Source: Strigamia acuminata (Eukaryota > Arthropoda > Chilopoda > Geophilomorpha > Linotaeniidae). Taken from it: DNA of 64,000 nt. Shown piece after piece: positions 51,908 to 61,460 of this stretch. The stretch lies in assembly GCA_949358305.1 (NCBI GenBank), contig OX442320.1, positions 3,116,259-3,180,258 of the forward strand. The letters run 5' to 3'. The translations under genes and the position numbers were made by a program. Under the pieces are notes generated by a model that did no database searches, was not told the DNA's origin, and saw only the letters and a program-made list of their open reading frames with translations. How positions within the stretch are numbered: the stretch's first letter is position 1; every line of letters starts with the position of its first letter.

Positions 51908-52560
51908 TTGTACGCGGATCGGATCTGATCCGCATATCCGCGGATCGGATCGGATCGGATGCGGATGCGGATTGGAGCAAACCATCCGGCCGCCATTTTA
52001 ATTGCGGATCGGATGGGCGCTCAATCCGCACGCTAAATCCGCGGATGAAAATCCGTTCATCCGCGGATTGATCCGAACAATCCGCACCATCCGCGCAAAA
52101 AAATTTAAATTGAAATTTTTACGTCTGGAATCCGCTCTGTTTCTATTCCATCTAATCTAATCTAACGCCCAAACCGAACCACGAACCGATTCGATTTTAA
52201 TGTAAATTTTCCTTTTTATTTCAAGAAATAAAAATCCCACAAAAACAAAACAAAACAGAAAACAATCACAATTCACGGTTTTGCGTAATAATTGGATGCA
52301 ACCCGTCCTGCATAGTCTTGCGCTAAGCCTAAATATGTCCCTGGCTGCGAGATGATTTTCTGGGCGATTTCAGCGCAATTTGTCATGATACTTAATAACT
52401 TAACTTAATGAATCGGACTGAAGTGGATGGGTTGAAGGATGGAATTGTAATATTTGCGTTTGCACGCTGGGTCGGATACGGATTCGTTCTCAGTCTGATT
52501 ATCGGTGTCAGTGTCGGTACGAATGCTGCGGTCGTTGGAAGCCATTAGTGAACCGGATTC
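51908..52560 (-). mobile_element. Probable non-autonomous transposon remnant with GCGGATCGG-rich end
   Basis: The left 210 bp are packed with GGATCGGAT, GCGGAT and their reverse complements, many as overlapping inverted pairs. Dense ATCCG subterminal repeats are typical of some hAT-type elements. To the right on the minus strand are two short ORFs, 52405-52545 (46 codons, starts MASNDRSIRTDTDTDNQTEN) and 52273-52386 (37 codons). They could be remnants of a transposase N-terminus. Ends and target duplication are not defined, so the class is a guess. Confidence 0.35.
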
Positions 52561-52870
52561 GGAAAGGAAGGTCGATCGAAAGACTAAGGAGCTAAGGACG
52601 GAATGATATGCCAGTTTACTTGAGATGAAGCGGTTTATATACGCAGAACAATTGGCAATTAACGTAAAATCAACGTGACATGTGCGGCGATCCGGGTTTT
52701 TACTTATTAAATTATATAAATTTAATAAGCAATCGTCGGTGAGATGCCGTACAGGACTTCTACTCTGTGGCCAAATGGTTGTCTAGGGGAATGATTTTAC
52801 ACAGAGTAAAGGAAAAATTAGATTGTTTTAATCGTTTTAAATACACCCGAATATAATGCGAAATAATAAG
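52561..52870. other. Unassigned stretch left of element 4
   Basis: No gene is seen. A short perfect palindrome (CTTATTAAATT / AATTTAATAAG) lies at about 52703-52730. Confidence 0.5.
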
Positions 52871-53759
52871 TGTAATGACTGGGTCGATCTGGTTTCTCTT
52901 CGTACTTGGACACTCACAGTTGACCGTTGGCTCCAAAATGGCGTCGATGGCGTCGTGTGAGCGCGGGATTTTAGCGGAGTAAACTCGACGCTAAAATACT
53001 TTGCTAAAATATACTAAAAATCCTCGCGGAGCAAGCTCAACACGAGAATACGTCTTGCACACAGCGATTTGATTATTACGGAGCAAGCTCGACGTAACAA
53101 TCCGTCTTAACACAATTCGCCTTGTGGAGTTAAACTCGACACAAAGCCTTCAAACTAACAGAGTAAACTCGATGTTAGTTTCACACACAGAAATGGCTTA
53201 AATTACTCGTAGTAATTCAAGCTAGAAAGTTGCTATTCCGTACAGTGGGTACAGACCAGCGATGAAACTCAATTCGTCCAAGAATCACAGATCACACTTT
53301 GCAGTTTTGGCAGAAGTTTGACACGGTTGTGAACAGTTTGGAGGTGGAATCAAGAGTGCGGGAAGAGTGGGCCAAAACCGTTTGGCTCACTTCTAAATCT
53401 GCTCAGAAAAGCTGCGCAGATGACGAGTTGCATGAAGATCACACACGGCCGCCTTCGGGTCGTGTGCAACAATCGAGCCGGGCACGCGCGAGGGAAGGGA
53501 TGCTCCGCCCAGGCACACGCCTAGCAGCATCATCAAAGCAATGCACGCTGCAGCGCGATTGGTTGACGCTGTTGCTGGGCCAAAACTTGCTGCAAAACAC
53601 AATATTATTTGGGTAATATTGTGTCTTGTTTTATATTTTATTAATGTATGTTTTATTTCAATTTACATTGAAACAAAACATATAAGTTTGTTGAATATGT
53701 TTATAAGACAATTTGGAAATATGGTGCGCACTCAAATAGGAATATTTGAGGTCACCACA
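52871..53759 (-). repeat. 3' LTR of element 4 (889 bp, from ends)
   Basis: The right end GGTCACCACA abuts the polypurine tract. The left end TGTAATGACTG is an imperfect inverted match, as in element 3. The second copy lies outside the window, so the left boundary is inferred. Inside, the motif GGAGYAARCTCGACG-like recurs five times at 52975-53175. Confidence 0.65.
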
Positions 53760-53776
53760 CTTCCCCCCCCTTTTAA
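53760..53776 (-). promoter_or_regulatory. Polypurine tract of element 4
   Basis: The minus strand reads AAAAGGGGGGGGAAG directly before the LTR start TGTGGTGACC. Confidence 0.75.
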
Positions 53777-53933
53777 GAAAGAATCTTATTCTTTTCCAAA
53801 AAGAGACAGGTAAGTATAGGAATAAATACACAAGGTTTCAAAGTAAAATGGAACAGGATATATATTTATTCTTTTTTATTACAATATAAAAATAAAAAAG
53901 GAATCATTTTTAATAAACGGGCGTGTTCCCTAA

Positions 53934-56768
53934 TTATTTCGGCAACATGTCCGTCGAATGATCGTTTGGATCTTTGTGCTCGGTGACGGTGCACAAAGGT
54001 CGGCCGGCGTTTGGTCCTGACCGGAAGCCAGGGTTGATGTGGAGCCACACTTGCTTGATGCGGTCCACACCATCCCTTCGTCCAAAACCCATCTCGAAGT
54101 ACTCCTGCGGGTCTTGAGGCGTAATTCGAGCGAACACCAGGCGTTGATGCAGGATCCACGGCTGCTGTTCCTTGATGTGGTTTTCCAGCCACGCGAGGAC
54201 TCGGTTGCATAAATCCTCGCTGTTCTGGAGAATCGTTTTCGTTGCGCTCGTTATGTAGCAAAAGGCGTATAATGAGCGCAAACGTTGATAGGCGGTGAGG
54301 TGGGTGGCCATACTCGATCCCCTATCTCTTGGCGGCGAATCCTTTGGAGGAGGCGGCGGTGGCGGCGACTTCTTGCAGATCGAGAGGGATCTGGATCTGC
54401 GTAAAGCCGGGGTGCGCGTCTTTGGTCTGGCACCGCAGGCCACAGGCACGACGAACTCGCGATCGTCGCTGTCGAGCCATTCCATCGGAGACGAGATGTT
54501 GCAACTCGGTGCCTCGGTCGCACGGGAAACACTCGACGTTGCCGTGATGGCAGCGTGGAGTGGAGCTGCGGATGACGGTGGTGCGCCAGCGGGACGGGCG
54601 GTGGCTCGTTCTGCTGTGCGTCGCTGCTTCAGCGCAGCCCATTCCTGCCGTAGTCGAATGGCGGATCCAGCCGGAGTTTCGCCAGTCGCCTCGGCTTGTT
54701 GCGTCAATTCGGCGAGCATCGTTGGAGGATCGGGGCGAACTGACTCCCAATCGTCCAGCAAGGCTCGTGGAAGCCCTAGCGGCACGGTCCACAATCGAGT
54801 GGCGGCGGCCAGAGCAATCTGTGGGTCGGGAAAGACTCCTTGGAACAGGATTCGAAGAAGTCCCTCCGACAACTTCCTGTTCATCTTCTGCAGCGTCCGT
54901 TGCAGTTGCTTGTCGGACTTGCACGACGTAAGCTCTCGCGCAAGCCATTGCCATTCCTTCTCACCTTCGCGGATCTGAGCGAGTTGGTATTCGTCCAGAT
55001 GCGCGAGGTACATCGTTTGGGCTGTCTCGGGAAACGATGAGAATCGCCTCCAGAGATCAGCGCACTCCTGTGCGGGAAATGGTTCGTGAGAGACGTATCC
55101 CTCAAAACGGATGACCGATGTCACTTGTGGCACGGGCACCGATGGATCTGGTCGCATGTCGCTGGTGACTGGACGGCAAGCGAACGGCAAAGAGGTGTTA
55201 ACGTCTCCCTGACCGGCTTGCAATGCGGCGATGCGTTGATCTTCCTTCGCTATCTCGTCCGACCAGTCAATCCGGCCGGAGGAGGAAGCGGTAAGCTGTG
55301 AAGCGTTGGATCGTTCTTCACGCGACGAGAGTGAACTCCTCGTGGAAGATTGACGCGATTGCACTCGAGGTCGGCTTCGGGATGTGGGTCTCGATACGGA
55401 CTTCGAATGTCTTTTCGGCGGCGTCGGCTCGCGTCGGTGATGTGAGCGATGACGAGCCTTCTGGAGTGGAGGTAACCCTCCAATGGCGCCTTCCCCCGAC
55501 GACTGTGTTGGGGAGGAGCGACGGCCACTGTAGGGCGACCTCGATGATCGTGACCTCGACGTGGAGCGCGGTGGCACCACGTGGATGGTGGAAGCGACCT
55601 GTACCCGGGGCTCAGGCTCTGGATACGGGTTCGGCACGAAATCTGCATGGAAACATCCGCCCATGGCTAGTTGATGCATCTCCGACTGGCATGTCGGCAC
55701 CCAACGTTTCTTTCCGTCCGTTGTTACACGGAAAGATTCGTTGTAGAGGCGTACAACCTCGGCCTTGGTTTGATCCAAGCGTTGGAAAATGTCCTCCAAA
55801 ATCTGTCGACGCTCCCACGCAGGAGCGTTGAAGTAACGGCGATGGTCTCGCGTTTCTTGATTGATCACTGTGAAGGCGAAGTCGAGCAACACGTTTCGCA
55901 GTGGTCCGAAGGTGTCGCGCTTCATTGCCCACTCGAGGGCGTCGCGGTGACCGAATCCATCGATTAAATAGGCGATCCGAAACTTCGTTCCCCATCGCTT
56001 GTTTAAGGCCTTGGAGAACTTGTGTCGGGCCGCCCAAAACGTCAGTCTTCCTTTAGACTTTATGATTTCTGGCGGCAATGCGTGTCGCCAGACACCAGGA
56101 GCGGTTGGAACATCGGGATGCAGTTCGAGATGCGTTTCCCGAAGCTGGATGATCTGTAAAATATTCGAAGAAATAATTAAAATCCATTTTTTCGTGTAGA
56201 ATAATTATTTCCGAATTTTCAGTGAATAAAATCACGGTGAGATTTCATTCGACGGTTTAGATTCATTAAATTTTTCAAAATATTTGAAAAATCGTAAAAA
56301 ACGTTGTTTCCGACGGCTATGTTTCAGTGTTTGGAGCGTTGCCGTAGCAACGCCTCAAAAATGAGACACAGCGCTATCTGATGATAAAAATGGCGGCGCC
56401 TTCTCGCGAAGGCGTTACCAACAAACTTTTCGCTTTTTCTGAGTGAAAATGCACTTTTAATTACTTTTCATGACTGAAAGGTAATTTTATTTTAAATTAT
56501 TTACCCGGTCGTGTCTCTGTGCACGAGTTTCGCCGTTTGGATCGGCGAATAGGCCTCCTCGAAGTCGGGGCTGAGACGGCGTGACTGGCAAACGGGCAGC
56601 AGCGTCGGCTAGAGCGGCTTGAGCTTCAGCGGACGCTTCGGCGGACTCTTCGGTGACATCCACGGATGCATTCGAAGTGTTTGCGGAACCAAGCAGCGTC
56701 GAATTTGTTTCTAATTCGAGGCTGTTGGCGCCGGCTTCGCTTCCTTCTTTCGGTTCCTCTCCTTCCAT
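53934..56768 (-). CDS. Element 4 ORF3: spliced RS-rich protein of unknown function
   Basis: Two exons are proposed: 56768-56505 (88 codons from ATG) and 56153-53934. The donor is CGG/GTAAAT, the acceptor TATTTTACAG, and the intron has 351 nt, phase 0. The joined 827-residue frame is open; exon 2 alone lacks a good ATG at its start. Exon 1 is Glu/Ala/Ser-rich and acidic. Exon 2 starts IIQLRETHLELHP, has a basic helical part (RHKFSKALNKRWG), then an RS-rich middle (RSSRSPYSGRRSS, SRPTSRSRPRVQSRQSSTRS). A C-terminal domain is shared with element 3: TMYLAHLDEYQLAQ, LLRILFQGVF, GETPAGSAIRLRQEW, WLENHIKEQ and KQVWLHIN. A Pro run (eight P) precedes the final block. No signal peptide, fusion peptide or anchor is seen, so it is not an evident envelope. 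The RS content suggests nuclear RNA handling, as inference only. Confidence 0.75.
56154..56504 (-). other. Predicted intron of element 4 ORF3
   Basis: This 351-nt stretch runs from GTAAAT to TTTTACAG on the minus strand. It contains in-frame stops, so reading across from the first exon needs splicing. Confidence 0.55.
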
Positions 56769-56978
56769 TTGAACGACTAATCCAAATGGAAAAGAAAAAC
56801 GAAAATTAATTTATTAGTTTTTTCCTTGGAAAATTCCAAAGAAAAAACTACTTACAATTGAAGATTCTCGTTGAAATAATCCGGTTGTTGCTTTTGGTTT
56901 TTTGGGAGATGAGCACTTAGCACACGTGTGAGATCGAAGTGAACTCAGACGCGAAGTGATCAGTTCAAATACCGGAAG

Positions 56979-59900
56979 TTACGTTTGGGTAACGTCGCTG
57001 TTAGTGACGTCATCCAATCTTACTGTTTGAATGGTTTGAGTATGGCTTGAGGAATTGCTCCTTACGTCATACGGCTGATCCCTGGATCTCGAGGTTAGCG
57101 AGGGGAGAAGACACATGTTGTTTTTTCCTCTCGGTTTACGAGTCCGAAGATTATATCTCTTTGTCGGCGAGGGATTTATTGTATTTAAATCGCCGTCTTC
57201 ATTGTCATCGGAGACTGAGTCAGATGAGTCTTTTATTTCAGATGTTTTTTGTTTCTTTTCTAAAAACACCTTTTTATTTAATTTTTTAGCAATTTCAAGC
57301 TTTTTGAAACTGTCACGAAGTTCAACGTCGTTATTCACGAGGTCTGACTCCATTTGTGGTTTGGATGAATTATCGACAGGTATTTTCTTTAATTCATCGT
57401 CATCTAACGTATTAATTATATTTTCAGTCTTTTGACCGACTTCTTCGCCTTCTAACCATACTTCCTGGTCGAAACTCGGGAAATACGGAGTTAATTCAGA
57501 CGAATGGACAGCTGGAAATATTTCGTTATTCTCTAGCTTTCTCAATTCTACCGAACCTCCCTGTAATACTTTGGTTATTACATAAGGTCCTGTTCTTTTA
57601 TCAGCGATGCCAGCTGCAATGCCGCGGGCAGCGCTCGACAAAACATGAGAATCTCTCCAAACTAAATCGTTTAATTTAAAATTGGAGAACTTCTCACCTT
57701 CTTTTTTAAGATTAACTCGTCTGCGCAAATCTAACACGTGTGACATCATGTGCTGATATGTTTCGGCGATAACGGCTTCTAATTTTTGCACGTATAAATG
57801 TGGGTTTTTTGGATCTACGACCAAAATTCCTTCAGGTATTCTTGGATCCCAAGGTACTCTGAGTTCGCGAAAAAAGTTAAGAAATGCGGGAGAGAAGTCT
57901 CTTCCTCTCGTCACCGTAGTTCTCAAGCTAAATGCAAATTCACGCAAATATTCGTCCCATTTGGAATGAATAGATGAATAAATTGCAACCAAATATTTGA
58001 TGTCACGGTTAACCCTTTCAACCGGGTTAGCTTGTGGGTGATACGTTGAAGTTGGTGTTGGAACCATCTTGAACTTTTCACAAAATTTTTTGAAGACTTG
58101 GGCACGAAATTGTGGGCCGTTGTCAGAAATAATTTTACGAGGGAATCCCATACTCATGGAAAGGTGATAAATGCAATTTGCTACTTTTCCAGCAGTGGGG
58201 TTACACATTGGATATAGTTCTGGCCAATGAGTTGCCACGTCAAGTATGACTAAAATATGTGTGTTGTTTTTGCGCGTCCGAGGTTTCGGGCCGGTCAAAT
58301 CAACACTTAGACAGTCAAATGGGCTGTACGGACCCATTTGCGCTGCTTCAATTTGTCCTTTCGTTCGAGGTTTGCAAGCTTGACAGCGCTCGCAGTGTCG
58401 AATGAATCTCGTAATGTCCGATTTCATGCCTTTCCAGGTATAAATTCGGCGTGCTCGATAAAGAGTCCTTGCAATTCCTGGGTGGCCAGAAAGTGGGTGG
58501 CCATGCATCAGCCAAATAATTTTATACTTCAATGTCTGAGGTATAAAAACTTTGAGTGCTCTCCCATCCTCCCCCAATTCATCAGACATTGTGGGATGAA
58601 ATTGCATTAATAAGTCATCTTCAATTAAGAAGGTGGTTGCGTGTTTTCTATATTGTTTCCTCTGGAGTCGCGTTGTGACGTCAGGCGGAAATTGATTACA
58701 ATTTAAAAAATTACGCATCAATTGGCAAACTTTATCTTCTTTTTGGGCCTTGATTATGTCTTCCCTTGTGGGAGGTTCACAATCAAGACGTTCTACAATT
58801 TTGGCGACAAATGCTTTTATTAAAACATTTGACGAAGGAACTTGGAATTTCCTTGAAATTTGCGCTCTTATGACGTCATCTGATTCCTCAGAGGAGTCAT
58901 AAATTTTAGTCCAATAGTTGACGAATTCATGATCTTCCTTTTCCTCTAATGTGGAGACAGGAAGTTCATGAAATTTTCCCATTTTCCAATTTCGTTGAGG
59001 TGATGGACAGTAAGATAATAATTCGTCATTATCTCCATCATCTTCAGGATTTTCCGGTTTGTCAATCGGTGATCTGGATAAAGCATCCGCTAAAACATTT
59101 AGTGGACCTTTAATATATTGTATTTCAAAAGAGTAGCGCATCAGCTCCATTTGCCAACGCGCTAACCTTCCGGCAGGTTCGTCCAACTGCATCAACCATT
59201 TTAATGCTTGATGGTCAGTCCTTACTATGAATGTTGTAAATTCCAAATAATGTCGAAATTTACGTAATGCCCAGATTACCGCTAGGCACTCCAATTCTGT
59301 GGCGCTGTAATTTATCTCAGCAGGTTGCAAACTTCTGCTGGCATAAACACAAGGCACTTCGATATTTTGATCATCGATTCCTCTCATTTGCATAAGCGCG
59401 GCGCCTAGTCCTTTTCTGCTGGCGTCGGTATGCACAATAAATGGTTCTGTCAAATCAGGCATGGCCATTGTTTCTGCATTCGTTAAAGCATCTTTTATTT
59501 GATCAAAAGCTTCTTGATGAATTTCTGACCAAATAAATTCCACATCCTTTTTGAGTAAAGGACGTAGAGGTTCTGTCATTACTGCCAGATTTTTAAGTAA
59601 TCGGTGAAAAAAGTTCACCATTCCCAAAAACCTTTGCAACTCTTTCAAATTTGAAGGAGCTGGCATTTCTTTAATGGCGGCGACTTTTTTAGGGTCGACA
59701 CTAACTCCTTGAACACTTAACTTGTAACCAAGAAAAGTTAATTCTTTTCTGCCAAATTTCGATTTTTCTGGATGAACATGAAGATTTGCATTTTCAAGTT
59801 TACTCAGAATTTCTTCCAGATGAATCATGTGTTCTTCAAAATTTTTAGATATAATGATTATATCATCGAGGTATGCCCATGCAAATTTTCGATAGGCGTC

Positions 59901-61454
59901 CCCCAAAATTTTTTCTATTAACTTCTGGAAAGTTGACGGCGCATTTACGAGACCAAAGGGCATGACTCGAAATTGTAGTCGACCCAAAGGGCTCCAAAAT
60001 GCAGTTTTAGCACGGTCGTTCGGATGAACCTCTATCTGCCAATAGCCTTTTGACAAATCTATTGTTGTGACCCATTCAAACCTTCCGAGTTCTCGCAAGA
60101 TTTCCTCAATGCTGGGCATTTGAGGAGGGTCGTATAATGTATGTGCATTGAGTGGTCTAAAATCAATGCAGAGTCTCGGATCACAATCCGGACGCATCAC
60201 TAGAACTATTCGCATTCCATAGTCTCCAGTGGCTTGTTCGACGTACCCATTATCCAACATATCTTGACAGATTTGACGGATAATTTCACGTTTCTGTGGA
60301 TTTACGCTTTTAAACGGAACTCTAATAGGAACTTTAGTGTCCAGTTTAATTTCATGCCTAACGAGGTGTGTTCTACCTGGTCGGCGAGATAAAATCTTTT
60401 CATGTTTCTTTAATACTTTTTCAAGCATTAAATTATTTTCCATTGACAAATTAGCGTCGCTAACAAGTCTTTGTACTATATTTTCTTCATCGGCAACTTT
60501 AGCTTGACATGCAGTGGCGGAACCAGCTTTCATGTGATTTGCTTTAATAAAGTCGCGTTTCATGATTTCTTCGGGTGGATCAAGGAACTCTTGATAACGA
60601 TCAAGAATCGCTTGAGGAACAAAAGGTAAATCTTCTTTCAAAGACTTGACAAAATTCCAAGACATGGTCTTAGGATTTGGTTGAATATTGAGTCGATTCA
60701 TGAAATCACATCCTAATAAAATAATAGGATATTTATTTCTTAAAATTATGAATGGATGACTTAACATCCCGTGTGTCCACGCAAAAGAAAGTAGGAGAGT
60801 TCCTTCAGGGACTACATCCTCTGAAGCAGTCGTAACTCTCACATCCGGTCTGATTGGTCGAATTTCACCTTCCAGTTTCAGCGAAATTACTACGGAGTAG
60901 GCCATGAAGCTTCGATTAGCTCCAGAGTCTAACATTCCTGTTATCATACCGTTTGCCGTCTGCAATCGAATTGTCGGCAAATCATTGCTGTTTGGTATGT
61001 CCGCGTACTTGCATTTAAAACGTCGCGGTGGCTTAATTTCTATCGGCGGATCCAATGGTAATTCGTCCAATAAATCATTAGTGACTAATGTTGTAGCCAT
61101 TAATTTTTCAATGCAATCGTCAAGACCAGGTAAATCAATTTTACCTGACCTTTCAACAATTTCAGGTGTGGGCCTAGCTTTTCCATCTAGTAAAGTAACA
61201 GCATCTTTTATTTTAGATTCCCAATCAACTTTTATTTGTTGAACTTTTTCTTTAAAAAATTCCTCAGTGATGTTTTCACTTTGTAGCACAAGCTTTAAAC
61301 TGGAAACATCAATTTTTGGAAATATTAAATTATTTTCGATTTCTAATTTAATCTGGGTATTTAAAAATTCATCTAAAATCTGAGATGGTGTTAGTTCATT
61401 TTCCGAGGCGGTAGGCGTCGCATCCACTAGACCGTCTGGATGCGCGCTTACAAG
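56979..61454 (-). CDS. pol: Pol polyprotein of element 4 (protease, RT, RNase H, integrase)
   Basis: The -1 frame is open from the slippery site. Numbering below counts from the GTG at 61427, since no ATG is needed if Pol is made by frameshifting. Protease DSGANRS is at 167, RT YLDD at 519-522 after PFGLVNAPSTFQ, and RNase H VHTDAS with Asp at 668. The integrase has H975, H977/H981-type spacing with C1012 and C1015, then D1043 (VDLTGP), D1102 (SDNGPQF) and E1137 (NPVERVN), the D,D35E pattern. The C-terminus is charged. No stop or frame change is seen, unlike element 3. Very close in layout to element 3's Pol. Confidence 0.95.
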   Translation of the reverse strand, partial: LVSAHPDGLVDATPTASENELTPSQILDEFLNTQIKLEIENNLIFPKIDVSSLKLVLQSENITEEFFKEKVQQIKVDWESKIKDAVTLLDGKARPTPEIVERSGKIDLPGLDDCIEKLMATTLVTNDLLDELPLDPPIEIKPPRRFKCKYADIPNSNDLPTIRLQTANGMITGMLDSGANRSFMAYSVVISLKLEGEIRPIRPDVRVTTASEDVVPEGTLLLSFAWTHGMLSHPFIILRNKYPIILLGCDFMNRLNIQPNPKTMSWNFVKSLKEDLPFVPQAILDRYQEFLDPPEEIMKRDFIKANHMKAGSATACQAKVADEENIVQRLVSDANLSMENNLMLEKVLKKHEKILSRRPGRTHLVRHEIKLDTKVPIRVPFKSVNPQKREIIRQICQDMLDNGYVEQATGDYGMRIVLVMRPDCDPRLCIDFRPLNAHTLYDPPQMPSIEEILRELGRFEWVTTIDLSKGYWQIEVHPNDRAKTAFWSPLGRLQFRVMPFGLVNAPSTFQKLIEKILGDAYRKFAWAYLDDIIIISKNFEEHMIHLEEILSKLENANLHVHPEKSKFGRKELTFLGYKLSVQGVSVDPKKVAAIKEMPAPSNLKELQRFLGMVNFFHRLLKNLAVMTEPLRPLLKKDVEFIWSEIHQEAFDQIKDALTNAETMAMPDLTEPFIVHTDASRKGLGAALMQMRGIDDQNIEVPCVYASRSLQPAEINYSATELECLAVIWALRKFRHYLEFTTFIVRTDHQALKWLMQLDEPAGRLARWQMELMRYSFEIQYIKGPLNVLADALSRSPIDKPENPEDDGDNDELLSYCPSPQRNWKMGKFHELPVSTLEEKEDHEFVNYWTKIYDSSEESDDVIRAQISRKFQVPSSNVLIKAFVAKIVERLDCEPPTREDIIKAQKEDKVCQLMRNFLNCNQFPPDVTTRLQRKQYRKHATTFLIEDDLLMQFHPTMSDELGEDGRALKVFIPQTLKYKIIWLMHGHPLSGHPGIARTLYRARRIYTWKGMKSDITRFIRHCERCQACKPRTKGQIEAAQMGPYSPFDCLSVDLTGPKPRTRKNNTHILVILDVATHWPELYPMCNPTAGKVANCIYHLSMSMGFPRKIISDNGPQFRAQVFKKFCEKFKMVPTPTSTYHPQANPVERVNRDIKYLVAIYSSIHSKWDEYLREFAFSLRTTVTRGRDFSPAFLNFFRELRVPWDPRIPEGILVVDPKNPHLYVQKLEAVIAETYQHMMSHVLDLRRRVNLKKEGEKFSNFKLNDLVWRDSHVLSSAARGIAAGIADKRTGPYVITKVLQGGSVELRKLENNEIFPAVHSSELTPYFPSFDQEVWLEGEEVGQKTENIINTLDDDELKKIPVDNSSKPQMESDLVNNDVELRDSFKKLEIAKKLNKKVFLEKKQKTSEIKDSSDSVSDDNEDGDLNTINPSPTKRYNLRTRKPRGKNNMCLLPSLTSRSRDQPYDVRSNSSSHTQTIQTVRLDDVTNSDVTQT

Positions 61455-61460
61455 TTTTTT
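61415..61460 (-). promoter_or_regulatory. -1 ribosomal frameshift signal of element 4
   Basis: The gag frame ends CTA AAA AAC TTG TAA, giving A AAA AAC at 61454-61460. After 6 nt a stem forms: GCGCGCATCCA with TGGATGCGACGC (61437-61447 with 61415-61426), 11 bp with one bulged A and a 10-nt loop. The gag stop lies in the spacer. The -1 frame continues open into Pol. Confidence 0.87.

Noticed and set aside
53934-56768. ORF3 as a retroviral-type envelope
   Set aside because: No signal peptide, transmembrane anchor or fusion-peptide-like stretch is seen; the protein is basic and RS-rich.
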